10,597 nucleotides of DNA from Pseudomonadales bacterium (GCA_031277435.1 JAITMI010000083.1:1-10597), one strand, 5' to 3'; counted from the stretch's first letter, positions 1 through 8,724 are shown. A program made the numbers and translations. Notes: generated from the letters alone by a model not told the origin.

Positions 1-217
1 CGAGTTGCCAGCCGAAGCCTTGACTGTCCTCGAAGGCGTAACGGTAATCGGCGGCGAAATGGTAGAGTTTTTTTGGAATGCAGCCGACGTTGACGCAAGT
101 GCCGCCCAGATAACGGTCCTCCGCGATGGCCACCTTGACGCCTTTGGCCGCCGCCATCCGCGCCGCTCTGACGCCAGCGGAACCGGCGCCGATGATGAAT
201 AAATCGACTTCGTGCAT
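1..217 (-). CDS. gor: Glutathione-disulfide reductase, N-terminal part (gene cut by window edge)
   Basis: The first 72 codons of an FAD-dependent disulfide oxidoreductase are present; the rest lies beyond the left edge. The family reduces glutathione disulfide to glutathione with NADPH in the cytoplasm. The protein opens [15 protein letters not shown], a Rossmann FAD-binding motif (GAGSAG, residues 10-15). It is followed by GVRAAR, the wording typical of glutathione reductases rather than dihydrolipoamide dehydrogenases. The redox-active disulfide motif [13 protein letters not shown] spans about residues 38-50 with Cys41 and Cys46, close to the positions in E. coli Gor. The downstream stretch FEDSQGFGW also fits the family. 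The ATG at 217 has an AGAAG-like Shine-Dalgarno element upstream. The gene is divergent from alkB. A related pyridine-nucleotide disulfide oxidoreductase (lpd, mercuric reductase) is the alternative but fits less well. Confidence 0.88.
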   Translation of the reverse strand, partial: MHEVDLFIIGAGSAGVRAARMAAAKGVKVAIAEDRYLGGTCVNVGCIPKKLYHFAADYRYAFEDSQGFGWQL

Positions 218-313
218 GTGCGTTCTTCTATCAATAAAAAACGCGCACCATACACTATTTACAAAGACCCTGCGCAATCGCGGTACAGCCTTAAATTCCT
301 TAACATCAGTCTC
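218..313. promoter_or_regulatory. Divergent intergenic region between gor and alkB, presumed to hold both promoters
   Basis: This 96-bp spacer separates two divergently transcribed genes, so both must start transcription in or near it. Its middle (about 229-265) is clearly more AT-rich than the flanking genes. I could not find a convincing sigma70 promoter. For gor, TTGCGC (277-272, minus strand) is followed 17 bp later by the poor -10 TGTATG. For alkB, TACACT at 251-256 lacks a good -35. No clear operator palindrome is visible. The regulatory role is inferred from gene orientation. Confidence 0.35.
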
Positions 314-937
314 ATGCAAGAATCCCTGTTCAACACCGCCGCCCTGCCCTCGCACCAGCGTTATCGTCTGGGCGAAGCCACGCTGGATTACTACCCCGCC
401 TGGCTCGATTCAGCCTTCGCCGATCACTGTTACCAAACTCTGCTGCATGAAACGCCCTGGCGCCAGGACAGCCTGCGTTTTGGCGGCAAGGCGGTGGCGG
501 TGCCGCGTTTGCAAGCCTGGTATGGCGAGCCCAAAGCACGTTACGGTTATTCCGGGTTGACGCTCACTCCCCTGCCCTGGACGCCATTTTTGAACGATTT
601 GCGTCAGCGCGTGGAAACACAAGTGCAAGCGCCGTTCAACGCCGTCTTGCTCAACTATTACCGCGACGGCAAGGACAGCGTCGCTTGGCACGCCGATGAC
701 GAAGCGGAACTTGGCCCAGCGCCCTTGATCGCTTCGCTCAGCCTGGGCGCGCCGCGGCGTTTCGAGTTGCGCGCGCTTGAAGGCCGGGATAAATACGCGC
801 TCGAACTCACGCATGGCTCGCTGTTGGTGATGGGGCCGCCGCTGCAACATCAGTGGCGGCACCGCCTGCCCAAGCAGCCAGAAATCCACGCTGGCCGCCT
901 GAATCTTACTTTCCGTTTTATTCATGGGATGGCATGA
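314..937 (+). CDS. alkB: AlkB-family alpha-ketoglutarate-dependent dioxygenase (nucleic-acid alkylation repair)
   Basis: The family uses Fe(II), O2 and 2-oxoglutarate to remove methyl groups such as N1-methyladenine and N3-methylcytosine from nucleic acid by oxidation. The 207-residue protein carries the complete double-stranded beta-helix signature. The iron ligands are His126 and Asp128 in WHADDE and His183 in HRLPK. The 2-oxoglutarate-binding arginines are Arg195 and Arg201 in GRLNLTFR. The stretch RLQAWYGEP (about 65-73) and [10 protein letters not shown] (about 80-89) match the compact bacterial ALKBH2/3-like group rather than the longer E. coli AlkB. I chose the ATG at 314 because the MQESLF start matches the short N-terminus of that group. 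The frame stays open back to 212, but the extra residues do not look like protein. No clear Shine-Dalgarno precedes 314. Substrate specificity cannot be read from sequence. Confidence 0.88.
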   Translation: MQESLFNTAALPSHQRYRLGEATLDYYPAWLDSAFADHCYQTLLHETPWRQDSLRFGGKAVAVPRLQAWYGEPKARYGYSGLTLTPLPWTPFLNDLRQRVETQVQAPFNAVLLNYYRDGKDSVAWHADDEAELGPAPLIASLSLGAPRRFELRALEGRDKYALELTHGSLLVMGPPLQHQWRHRLPKQPEIHAGRLNLTFRFIHGMA

Positions 938-960
938 TGCGGGCCTGTCATTTTCCGGCC

Positions 961-965
961 AGGAG
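961..965 (+). promoter_or_regulatory. Shine-Dalgarno site setting the ggt start
   Basis: AGGAG lies 6 nt before the GTG at 972. This spacing selects GTG 972 over the in-frame ATG at 924, which would overlap alkB and put hydrophilic residues ahead of the signal peptide. Confidence 0.75.
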
Positions 966-971
966 ACTCAG

Positions 972-2660
972 GTGAAACGTTTTCTGACGCTTTGCGCCTT
1001 TACCGTTTATCTCATCCACTCTGCGCTTGCCCCCGCCTATGCCGAAACGCTGCAAGGGCAAGGCGGCATGGTCAGTTCGCGTTCCGATATCGCCTCGCAA
1101 GTGGGCGCTGACATTCTGGCACAAGGCGGCAACGCCATCGACGCCGCGGTGGCCACCGCCTTCGCGCTGGCGGTCGCTTATCCTTCGGCTGGCAATCTCG
1201 GCGGCGGCGGCTTCATGGTGGTTGCGCTCGCCGATGGCACGGTCACCACGCAGGACAACCGCGAAGTCGCGCCGCTCGCCGCCCACCGCGACATGTTTCT
1301 CGACGCGCAAGGCAACGTGGACCGCCGCCTGGCGCTCAATAGCCTGCAAGCCTCCGGCGTGCCCGGCAGCGTGGCTGGCTTGCTCGACGCGCTGGAACGC
1401 TACGGCAGCATGAGCCGTCAAGAAGTGCTGGCGCCGGCCATCAAACTGGCGCGCGAAGGCTTCGTGCTCAATGAGGATCTGGCCGGGCAATTCGCCGACA
1501 ATCTCGCCGGCTTCCGCCAATATCCCGCGTCGCTCGCCGTGTTCAGCAAGAACGGCGAGCCTTACCGCGCCGGTGAACTCTGGCAACAGCCCGATCTCGC
1601 GGACACCTTGCAGCGCATCAGCGACGAAGGCCGCGACGGCTTCTACAAAGGCAAGACCGCCGAGCTGATCGTCGCGGAAATGCAGCGCGGCAACGGCCTC
1701 ATCACGCAGGAAGATTTGGCGGGCTATGAGCCGGTATGGCGCGAGCCGATCCACGGCACGTATCGCGGCTACGACATCTGGTCCATGCCGCCGCCCTCCT
1801 CCGGCGGCGTGCTGCTGCTCGAAATGCTCAACATGCTTGAACCTTATGACCTTGGCGCATTCGGTTACGGCAGCGCGCCAACTTTACACCTGATGATCGA
1901 AGCGCAGCGCCGCGCCTATGCTGATCGCGCCGAATACCTTGGCGACCCTGATTTCGTCGCGGTGCCGGTGGCCAATTTGATCGACAAACAGTATGCGCTA
2001 CAGCGTTTCGCCGATTTCGATCCAGAACGCGCCAGCGACAGCAACGCCATCGGCGCTGGCAATTGGGCGGAGGAAAGCCTGGAAACCACGCATTTTTCCG
2101 TGGTGGACGCCGCGGGCAACGCGGTATCGATGACCACCACGCTCAACCAGGGCTACGGCAATCGCATCGTGGTCACTGGCGCGGGCTTTTTGCTCAACAA
2201 TGAAATGGACGATTTTTCCAGCAAACCCGATACGCCCAATTCCTACGGCCTGATTGGCCGCGACGCCAACGCCATCGCCCCGCGCAAACGTATGCTCAGC
2301 TCGATGACGCCCACCATCGTCATGCAAAACGGCAAGCCGATCCTGATTACCGGCTCGCCCGGCGGCTCCACCATCATCAACACCGTGTTGCAAGTCGTCA
2401 TCAACGTGCTCGATCACGGCATGGAGGTGGAACAAGCGGTAGCCAGCCCGCGCATTCATCACCAGTGGCTGCCCGATAACGTGCGTTACGAAACCGGCGC
2501 CATGAGCGACGCCGTGGCCGACGAACTGCGCGCGATGGGCCACAAGGGCCTCAGCGGCTCCGGCTTCGGCATTGGCGACGCCAACAGCATCGGCCTCGGC
2601 AATGGCGTGTTCACCGGCGCCTCCGACCCGCGTAGCGCGGGCGGGGTGGCGGGGTTTTGA
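972..2660 (+). CDS. ggt: Gamma-glutamyltransferase / glutathione hydrolase, periplasmic precursor
   Basis: The enzyme cleaves the gamma-glutamyl bond of glutathione and related compounds, transferring the glutamyl group to water or an amino acid. It is an N-terminal nucleophile hydrolase made as a proenzyme that cuts itself into two subunits. The 562-residue protein begins with a Sec signal peptide: a positive start, a hydrophobic stretch, and APAYA before Glu25 as the likely cleavage site. Processing should occur before Thr372 in ETTHFSVVD (codon 2085-2087), making Thr372 the N-terminal nucleophile of the small subunit. Other conserved parts are DNREVAPL (Arg97), the lid-loop region NNEMDDFSSKP, the LSSMTPT serine pair and the oxyanion motif GSPGGS. 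The C-terminus has the usual HHQWLPD and GASDPRS. The gene begins 34 nt after alkB, so co-transcription is likely. Length and motifs match E. coli Ggt with nothing missing. Confidence 0.95.
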   Translation: MKRFLTLCAFTVYLIHSALAPAYAETLQGQGGMVSSRSDIASQVGADILAQGGNAIDAAVATAFALAVAYPSAGNLGGGGFMVVALADGTVTTQDNREVAPLAAHRDMFLDAQGNVDRRLALNSLQASGVPGSVAGLLDALERYGSMSRQEVLAPAIKLAREGFVLNEDLAGQFADNLAGFRQYPASLAVFSKNGEPYRAGELWQQPDLADTLQRISDEGRDGFYKGKTAELIVAEMQRGNGLITQEDLAGYEPVWREPIHGTYRGYDIWSMPPPSSGGVLLLEMLNMLEPYDLGAFGYGSAPTLHLMIEAQRRAYADRAEYLGDPDFVAVPVANLIDKQYALQRFADFDPERASDSNAIGAGNWAEESLETTHFSVVDAAGNAVSMTTTLNQGYGNRIVVTGAGFLLNNEMDDFSSKPDTPNSYGLIGRDANAIAPRKRMLSSMTPTIVMQNGKPILITGSPGGSTIINTVLQVVINVLDHGMEVEQAVASPRIHHQWLPDNVRYETGAMSDAVADELRAMGHKGLSGSGFGIGDANSIGLGNGVFTGASDPRSAGGVAGF

Positions 2661-2666
2661 AACGCT

Positions 2667-3815
<1,149 letters not shown>

Positions 3816-3847
3816 CGTTGGTCCAAAGTCATTGTTGTTAGAATCCG

Positions 3848-4843
3848 TTACAAAAATCGGGCAGCCCGCCGCAACCTTTCCCGCAACCTCACCCAATCAC
3901 CAAACAAAGCCTCCAGCATCAACAGCGCATTGGCGTTGTTCGGCGCTTGCGCCACTTTGTAGGCGGCTTGCGCTTGTTGCTGATAGGCGTGCAATAAAAG
4001 CGGCAACGTGGCGGCCGCGCCCGATTGGCGCAAGCGTTCCCACAGCGGCGCGAATTCAGCCGGAGGCGTGAGTTCCGCCTGCACGGCTCGCAGCAACGCT
4101 TGGCAAATACTCAGCAGGTATTCAATGCTAGTCTGAAGCGGGAATTTTTCACATGCTTTTGCCGCTTGAACCGCGGTAAGGCTATTAGCCAAGAGCGCAT
4201 CGAGCTGCGCCAGCATGGCGTCTTGCGCGGCCAGCGTATCGTCTTCGGCCATCGCGAGCGCCTTGAGCGGCGCACCTTGCGCATGCGCCAGCAGTTTTTC
4301 GGCGTCCTTGACGCCTTGTTCGCGCAGCCAGCGCAAGGCTGCGTCAGGCTCGGGCAGGCTCAGGCTGAGCCGCTGGCAGCGGCTGCGCAGCGTGGGCAAT
4401 AGTTGCGCGCTGTGCTGGCTGACCAGCAGGAGCAGCGTATCGGGCGGCGGTTCTTCCAGAATCTTGAGCAGCGCATTGGCGGCGTTGAGGTTCATCGCTT
4501 CCGCTGGAGCCAGTACCAGCACCTTGCTGCCGCGCTGGTTGCTCAGTTGCGCGAAGTCGATCAGTTCGCGCACCTGATCCACTTTCAATAGTTTTTTTTC
4601 CGGCTCCAATAGCAGCCAATCGGGGTGCGAGCCCACTTCAAACAGATGACAGTCCTGACACCGCCCGCAAGCGCCCTGCTGTGTTGGCGCGGCGCAGAAC
4701 AGCCAGCGCGCCACTTCCTTGCTGAAGGCCAGTTTGCCAGCGCCCGCCGGGCCGTCGATCAGCCAGGCGTGGCTCAGGCGGCCTTGCTCGCGCAACTGAT
4801 GCAGCCGTGTTAGAGGTTCCTGATGCCAAGGCAAGAGCGCCAT
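3848..4843 (-). CDS. holB: DNA polymerase III subunit delta' (clamp loader)
   Basis: Delta' is the rigid stator of the clamp-loader complex that opens the beta sliding clamp and places it on primed DNA. The 331-residue protein has the AAA+ fold features of the family: a P-loop-like GPAGAGKLAFS (31-41), a zinc-binding module with Cys50, Cys59, Cys62 and Cys65, the helix NALLKILEEPP (about 123-133), and the SRC motif at 154-156, whose arginine is supplied in trans to a neighbouring ATPase site. The C-terminal half is the less conserved helical collar domain. The start is ATG 4843, giving a TGATG overlap with the tmk stop. The TTG just before it has no advantage. In E. coli-like clusters holB also follows tmk, which supports the call. 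Nothing is truncated. Confidence 0.93.
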   Translation of the reverse strand: MALLPWHQEPLTRLHQLREQGRLSHAWLIDGPAGAGKLAFSKEVARWLFCAAPTQQGACGRCQDCHLFEVGSHPDWLLLEPEKKLLKVDQVRELIDFAQLSNQRGSKVLVLAPAEAMNLNAANALLKILEEPPPDTLLLLVSQHSAQLLPTLRSRCQRLSLSLPEPDAALRWLREQGVKDAEKLLAHAQGAPLKALAMAEDDTLAAQDAMLAQLDALLANSLTAVQAAKACEKFPLQTSIEYLLSICQALLRAVQAELTPPAEFAPLWERLRQSGAAATLPLLLHAYQQQAQAAYKVAQAPNNANALLMLEALFGDWVRLRERLRRAARFL

Positions 4844-5499
4844 CAAGCGCGCTCCTGTTGCAGTTGCAGGCGCTCGGCCACGGCCTCAAGCAGCGCGGAG
4901 GTGACTTGCTCCATGCTTTGCGCGGCGTCGATCAATAAATGGGTTTGCGGTGAGCGCAGCGCCAGCTCGCGGAAACCTTCGCGCACGCGGGTTTGGTAGC
5001 TGAGCCCTTTTTTCTCGAAGCGGTCCTCAGCGCCGCCGCGCCGCTCGGTGCGCGCCAGCGCCACGGCGGGGTCGAGATCGAGCACGATGGTCAGATCCGG
5101 CGCGAAATCGCCCACCACCAAGGCGTGCATTTGCTCCACCACGGCAAGGCCGAGGCCGCCCGCGACGCCTTGAAACGCGCGCGAGGAATCGGCGAAACGG
5201 TCGCTGACCACCCACTGCCCTTGCGCCAGAGCTGGCCAGATCGTTTGCGTCAGATGATTGCGCCGCGCGGCGTAGACCAGGAGCAATTCCGTCATGCTGT
5301 CCCAGCGCGCCGCGGCGCCGGTGACTAAAAGCTGCCGGATTTCTTCCGCGCCCGGCGCGCCGCCCGGCTCGCGGGTATGCAGTACCTCAAGCGGCAAGCG
5401 CCGCAGCCAATCCACCAAGGCGCGGCTTTGCACGCCCTTGCCGGCGCCGTCGATGCCTTCGATGGCGATGAAGCGCCCGCGCTGCCCTGCCCCTTCCAC
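4843..5499 (-). CDS. tmk: Thymidylate kinase (dTMP kinase)
   Basis: The enzyme phosphorylates dTMP to dTDP with ATP, an essential step in dTTP supply. The 218-residue protein has the family layout: the P-loop IEGIDGAGKGVQ (residues 13-24), the dTMP-binding TREPGG (42-47), the catalytic-site DRFADSSRAFQG (100-111, variant of DRYxxSxxAYQG), and the lid region RRGGAEDRFEKKG (153-165) followed by RVREGF. The start is GTG 5499, 8 nt after AAGGAGG; an upstream in-frame ATG at 5613 lies inside mltG and lacks similarity. One oddity stands out: family P-loops normally read GKS/T-T, whereas here Lys21 is followed by Gly22 and Val23, so the Mg-coordinating hydroxyl is absent. Everything else looks intact. 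The gene starts 1 nt after the mltG stop and shares 1 nt with holB, so translation is probably coupled. Confidence 0.93.
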   Translation of the reverse strand: MEGAGQRGRFIAIEGIDGAGKGVQSRALVDWLRRLPLEVLHTREPGGAPGAEEIRQLLVTGAAARWDSMTELLLVYAARRNHLTQTIWPALAQGQWVVSDRFADSSRAFQGVAGGLGLAVVEQMHALVVGDFAPDLTIVLDLDPAVALARTERRGGAEDRFEKKGLSYQTRVREGFRELALRSPQTHLLIDAAQSMEQVTSALLEAVAERLQLQQERA

Positions 5500-5500
5500 G

Positions 5501-6508
5501 TTATTGACCTCCTTGTTGATAACGGCGCACCGCCGCATTGTGCTCGCGCAAATTGGCGGAAAAATAATGGCTGCCATCGCCTTTGGCGACGAAATACAGC
5601 GCGCTGGAATCATCCGGATGCGCGGCGGCCAAGAGCGCGGCGCGGCCCGGCAAGGCGATTGGCGTTGGCGGCAGGCCGTCGCGGGTATAGGTGTTCCAGG
5701 GGGTGTCGCTTTGCAGATTAGCGCGGGTGAGGTTGCCGTCGAAGGCGGCGCCGAGGCCGTAAATCACGGTGGGATCGGTTTGCAGACGCATGCCCTGTTG
5801 CAGGCGGCGCACGAACACGCCAGCGATCAAGGGGCGCTCATCCGCCACCGCGGTTTCCTTTTCGATGATCGAGGCCATGATCAAGAGATCATAGGCGTTG
5901 ACATAAGGCAGCCCAGCATCGTGCTCGGCCCAGGCGCGCGCTAGTTCTTGACTCATCAGTTCATGCGCCTGCTTGAGCAAGTCGAGATCGCTAGTGCCGC
6001 GCACGAAGGTGTAAGTATCGGGGAAAAACAGCCCTTCGGCGTCTTGTTCCAAATGCAGGCGCTCGCGCAAATCCGCCACGTCGCGCAGTAGCGGCGTGAT
6101 TGCCGGGTTGCTGTGAATTTCCGCCAAAGCCTGCGCGATGGTCCAGCCTTCGAGCAGGCGTAATTGGTGCAAGATCACCTCGCCGCTCGCCAGCTTGCGC
6201 AGCAAGGCGCGGCCATCGAGCCCGCTTTGCAGCAGGTATTCACCGGCTTGCAAGGCGGTGCCGTCCTGGTTGAAGCGGGCATACAGGCGTAGATCAAGCG
6301 CGCTGGGGATAATGCCTTCGCGTTCCAATTGCGCCAGCACGCGGGTGAGATTGCTGCCTTGTGGTACGTTCAGTACATAATCGCCGTCGAGTTTGAGCGG
6401 CTGTTCCAGGTACTGGTAATGCAGCCATACGCGCGCGCCAAGCGCCGCGCTCACGAATAAGACCAATAGTCCCAAAATGATCAGACTGGTGCGGATGGCT
6501 GACTTCAT
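5501..6508 (-). CDS. mltG: Endolytic peptidoglycan transglycosylase MltG (YceG-like)
   Basis: MltG is an inner-membrane enzyme that cuts nascent peptidoglycan glycan strands internally and so helps terminate chain growth. The 335-residue protein has a short cytoplasmic N-terminus, one membrane helix at about residues 7-26 (LIILGLLVLFVSAALGARVW), and a periplasmic portion. That portion begins with a LysM-like segment (about 43-110, including VPQGSNLTRVLAQLEREGII) and continues into the YceG catalytic domain. The diagnostic ASIIEKETA spans 212-220 and contains the catalytic glutamate region (Glu216/Glu218). EGLFFPDTY (158-166), TDPTVIYG and PWNTYTRDGLPPTPI are also family hallmarks. The start ATG at 6508 overlaps the pabC stop by ATGA. 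The order pabC-mltG-tmk is the same as in E. coli (pabC-yceG-tmk). Confidence 0.95.
   Translation of the reverse strand: MKSAIRTSLIILGLLVLFVSAALGARVWLHYQYLEQPLKLDGDYVLNVPQGSNLTRVLAQLEREGIIPSALDLRLYARFNQDGTALQAGEYLLQSGLDGRALLRKLASGEVILHQLRLLEGWTIAQALAEIHSNPAITPLLRDVADLRERLHLEQDAEGLFFPDTYTFVRGTSDLDLLKQAHELMSQELARAWAEHDAGLPYVNAYDLLIMASIIEKETAVADERPLIAGVFVRRLQQGMRLQTDPTVIYGLGAAFDGNLTRANLQSDTPWNTYTRDGLPPTPIALPGRAALLAAAHPDDSSALYFVAKGDGSHYFSANLREHNAAVRRYQQGGQ
5508..5514 (-). promoter_or_regulatory. Strong Shine-Dalgarno site for tmk inside the end of mltG
   Basis: AAGGAGG on the minus strand lies within the last codons of mltG and 8 nt before GTG 5499. It fixes the tmk start and places ribosomes finishing mltG right at the tmk initiation site. 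Confidence 0.8.
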
Positions 6509-7329
6509 GTCACAAGTTCCTCAAACGCCGCGTGCGCCTCTGCGCATAGCGGCCCGCTTTGGTAATGATGTTCCTCGCCGTCATTATCCAGCAAGGAACG
6601 CACCGCCATTATGCCGCTCACGCTGTTGCAGAAACACAGTTCCTCGGCGCTGAGCACCTCGTCCAAGGTGAGACGCGCCACTTCCAAGCGCGCGCCCCAG
6701 CGCCGCAAGAGCTGAGCGCGCATGACGCCGGCGATGCCGCAGAGGCTCAAGTCCGGCGTCAGCCAGCGGCCATTGCGCGCTAGCAGCAGATTAGTGCGCG
6801 TGCCTTCGATGGCCTCGCCCGCCGCGTTCAGCATCAAGCCTTCGTGGAAGCTGTCGTCCGGCCATTCCAGGCTGGCCAGCACTTGTTCCAGGCGGTTGAG
6901 ATGCTTGCAGCCAGCCAGCGCCGCTGGCGTCGCCAGGCGCTGACGGCAGAGAAAGGCTTTGATGCCGCCTTCAGGCAAAGGCGGCGGCAGCGGGTGCAGG
7001 CTCAAGATGCGGGTGGGCGTAAGTTCGCCGCTTACCCGGTAACCGCGCCCGCCCTGGCCGCGGGTGCAGAGGATTTTGAGCACGGCGTCGCGTGGTTCGT
7101 AAAGAGAAAATAGCTTTTCAATATCAGCTATTAGGAGATTTACTTCAAGTGGAATGCGAAGTGCGATCAGGCCGAGCCCCAGCCGCGCCAGATGGTCTTG
7201 CAAGAGGATCGGGCGGCCTCCGCGCACCAAGATGGTCTCGAACAGGCCATCGCCAAAGGCCAGGCCGCGGTCGCTGACGGGCAGACTCGTCCCAGCTTCG
7301 CCGTTGATGAGTAGCCGCCCGCCGTTCAT
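6505..7329 (-). CDS. pabC: Aminodeoxychorismate lyase
   Basis: This PLP enzyme of the class IV aminotransferase fold converts 4-amino-4-deoxychorismate to 4-aminobenzoate and pyruvate, for folate synthesis. The 274-residue protein has the N-terminal SDRGLAFGDGLFET (19-32), the PLP lysine Lys142 in CKHLNRLEQVLA, the EGTRTNLLL segment that binds the cofactor phosphate region, and a C-terminal ELCFCNSVSGIMAV resembling EMVICNALMPVMPV of E. coli PabC. The start is ATG 7329, 7 nt beyond the fabF stop. A GAGG Shine-Dalgarno element overlaps that stop, 5 nt before the ATG. The frame is open further upstream only because it shadows fabF. A branched-chain or D-amino-acid aminotransferase shares the fold, but the KHLNRLEQV motif and position between fabF and mltG favour PabC. 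Confidence 0.94.
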   Translation of the reverse strand: MNGGRLLINGEAGTSLPVSDRGLAFGDGLFETILVRGGRPILLQDHLARLGLGLIALRIPLEVNLLIADIEKLFSLYEPRDAVLKILCTRGQGGRGYRVSGELTPTRILSLHPLPPPLPEGGIKAFLCRQRLATPAALAGCKHLNRLEQVLASLEWPDDSFHEGLMLNAAGEAIEGTRTNLLLARNGRWLTPDLSLCGIAGVMRAQLLRRWGARLEVARLTLDEVLSAEELCFCNSVSGIMAVRSLLDNDGEEHHYQSGPLCAEAHAAFEELVT

Positions 7330-7336
7330 CGACGCC

Positions 7337-8575
7337 TCAGATGCGCCGGAACACCAGCGAACCGTTGGTGCCCCCGAAGCCAAAGGAGTTGCTGACCACC
7401 ACCTCCAGCCGCATGTCGCGCGCCGTGTGCGGCACGTAGTCGAGGTCGCAGCCTTCGCCGGGGGTGTCCAGATTGATGGTGGGTGGCGCCACCTGATCGC
7501 GCAGCGACAGCACGCTGAAGATCGCTTCCACCGCGCCCGAAGCGCCCAGCAAATGCCCCACCATCGACTTGGTGGAACTGACCGCCAGACGCTGGGCATG
7601 ACTGCCGAACACACGATGGATGGCGCGGGTTTCCGCCAAGTCGCCGGCCACCGTGGAAGTGCCGTGGGCGTTGATGTAATCCACCTGCTCTGGCGCGATG
7701 GCGGCATCGCGCAGCGCGTTGGCCATGCAGGCGGCGGCGCCGCGGCCATCTTCGGGGGGCGAGGTGATGTGATAGGCGTCGCCGCTCATGCCGAAGCCGA
7801 CCAGTTCCGCATAGATATGCGCGCCGCGCCGTTTCGCGGCTTCGTATTCTTCCAGCACCATCATGCCGGCGCCGTCGCTGAGCACGAAGCCGTCACGCCC
7901 GGCGTCCCAGGGGCGGCTGGCGCGCTCGGGGTCGTCGTTACGGGTGGAGAGCGCGCGCGCCGCGCAGAAACCGCCCAGGCCCACCGGCGAACTCGCCATT
8001 TCGGAACCGCCAGCGATCATGGCGTCGGCATCGCCGTAAGCGATCATGCGCGCCGCCATGCCGATGTTGTGAGTGCCGGTGGTGCAGGCGGTGGTGATGG
8101 CGATGTTGGGGCCTTGAAAATTGAACATGATCGACAGCGTGCCCGAGATCATGTTGATGATCGCGCCCGGCACGAAAAACGGCGACACCTTGCGCGGGCC
8201 GGCGCCGTCGATGGTATGCAGGGTGTTTTCGATCGAACTGATGCCGCCGATGCCGGAGCCCGAGGCCACGCCGATCCGCAAGGGATCGTAGCCGCCTTCG
8301 AGAATGCCGCTGTCGCGCACCGCCTGGATGCCGGCGATTACGCCGTAGTGCAAAAAGGCGTCGATGCGGCGCGCTTCCTTGGGTTCGAGGTAGGCGCTGA
8401 TGTCGAGGTCGCGGATCGAGCCGCCAAAACGGGTGCTGTAGGCGCTGACGTCAAAGTGCATCAGCGGCGCGATGCCGCTTTTGCCGGCGCACAAGCCTTC
8501 CCAAGTTCGCGCCACCGTATTGCCCAGCGGCGTCAAGGCGCCCATGCCGGTGATGACGACTCTTCTTCGAGACAA
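7337..8575 (-). CDS. fabF: Beta-ketoacyl-ACP synthase II
   Basis: FabF elongates fatty acids by condensing malonyl-ACP with acyl-ACP in the cytoplasm. It has the two-part thiolase fold with the Cys-His-His triad. In numbering from the ATG at 8581 these are Cys166 in [12 protein letters not shown], His306 in NAHGTST and His343 in [14 protein letters not shown]; subtract 2 for the start chosen here. The C-terminus carries the glycine-rich [15 protein letters not shown] chose TTG 8575 because GGAGG (8587-8583) lies 7 nt before it, and the resulting [12 protein letters not shown] matches the usual FabF N-terminus and 412-residue length. The ATG at 8581 is only 1 nt from that Shine-Dalgarno element but cannot be excluded (414 residues). 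The gene follows acpP across a terminator. FabB is unlikely given the FabF-type sequence and the acpP-fabF order. Confidence 0.95.
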   Translation of the reverse strand: MSRRRVVITGMGALTPLGNTVARTWEGLCAGKSGIAPLMHFDVSAYSTRFGGSIRDLDISAYLEPKEARRIDAFLHYGVIAGIQAVRDSGILEGGYDPLRIGVASGSGIGGISSIENTLHTIDGAGPRKVSPFFVPGAIINMISGTLSIMFNFQGPNIAITTACTTGTHNIGMAARMIAYGDADAMIAGGSEMASSPVGLGGFCAARALSTRNDDPERASRPWDAGRDGFVLSDGAGMMVLEEYEAAKRRGAHIYAELVGFGMSGDAYHITSPPEDGRGAAACMANALRDAAIAPEQVDYINAHGTSTVAGDLAETRAIHRVFGSHAQRLAVSSTKSMVGHLLGASGAVEAIFSVLSLRDQVAPPTINLDTPGEGCDLDYVPHTARDMRLEVVVSNSFGFGGTNGSLVFRRI

Positions 8576-8582
8576 GATCATT

Positions 8583-8587
8583 CCTCC
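8583..8587 (-). promoter_or_regulatory. Shine-Dalgarno site deciding the fabF start
   Basis: GGAGG on the minus strand is 1 nt before ATG 8581 and 7 nt before TTG 8575. The normal spacing points to TTG as the working start codon. Confidence 0.65.
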
Positions 8588-8627
8588 ACGATAAGCAAGG
8601 CGCGGGTAATCAAGCAGACAGCCCCAT

Positions 8628-8664
8628 AAAAAAGCTACTCAGAACAGTGTCCTGAGTAGCTTTT
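8628..8664 (-). terminator. Intrinsic terminator/attenuator between acpP and fabF
   Basis: A perfect 13-bp inverted repeat (AAAAGCTACTCAG at 8630-8642 with its complement at 8652-8664) encloses a 9-nt loop. Read on the minus strand it is followed by an unbroken run of six T residues (8633-8628), as in a Rho-independent terminator. On the plus strand only four T residues follow. It lies about 60 nt after the acpP stop and 40 nt before the fabF Shine-Dalgarno element. It should end most acpP transcripts and let a fraction read through into fabF-pabC-mltG-tmk-holB. Confidence 0.88.
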
Positions 8665-8665
8665 G

Positions 8666-8715
8666 GATGCGATGAAACCAGCCTCAAGCCCTAAATTCAG
8701 CGGCTTGGGCGCATC
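8666..8715 (-). other. Second potential RNA hairpin in the acpP 3' untranslated region
   Basis: Two nested pairs of complementary arms lie between the acpP stop and the terminator: GATGCG (8666-8671) with CGCATC (8710-8715), and CAAGCC (8685-8690) with GGCTTG (8702-8707). The transcript could fold into a branched or bulged stem just before the terminator hairpin. No function is known to me; 3' end protection of the abundant acpP mRNA is only a guess. Confidence 0.35.
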
Positions 8716-8724
8716 GCGGTTGCA

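Noticed and set aside
212..313. N-terminal extension of AlkB back to 212
   Set aside because: It would overlap the gor start, has no ribosome site, and its residues do not resemble the AlkB N-terminus; MQESLF at 314 does.
948..1754. A 268-codon minus-strand open frame inside ggt
   Set aside because: It is antisense to a gamma-glutamyltransferase with all family residues, has no family motif of its own, and is explained by GC-biased third positions.
7154..8629. A 491-codon open frame on the plus strand across fabF and the start of pabC
   Set aside because: It lies opposite fabF and pabC, which have complete catalytic motifs. Its protein is rich in His, Ala, Gly and Arg with no recognisable motif, as expected from the antisense of GC-rich codons.
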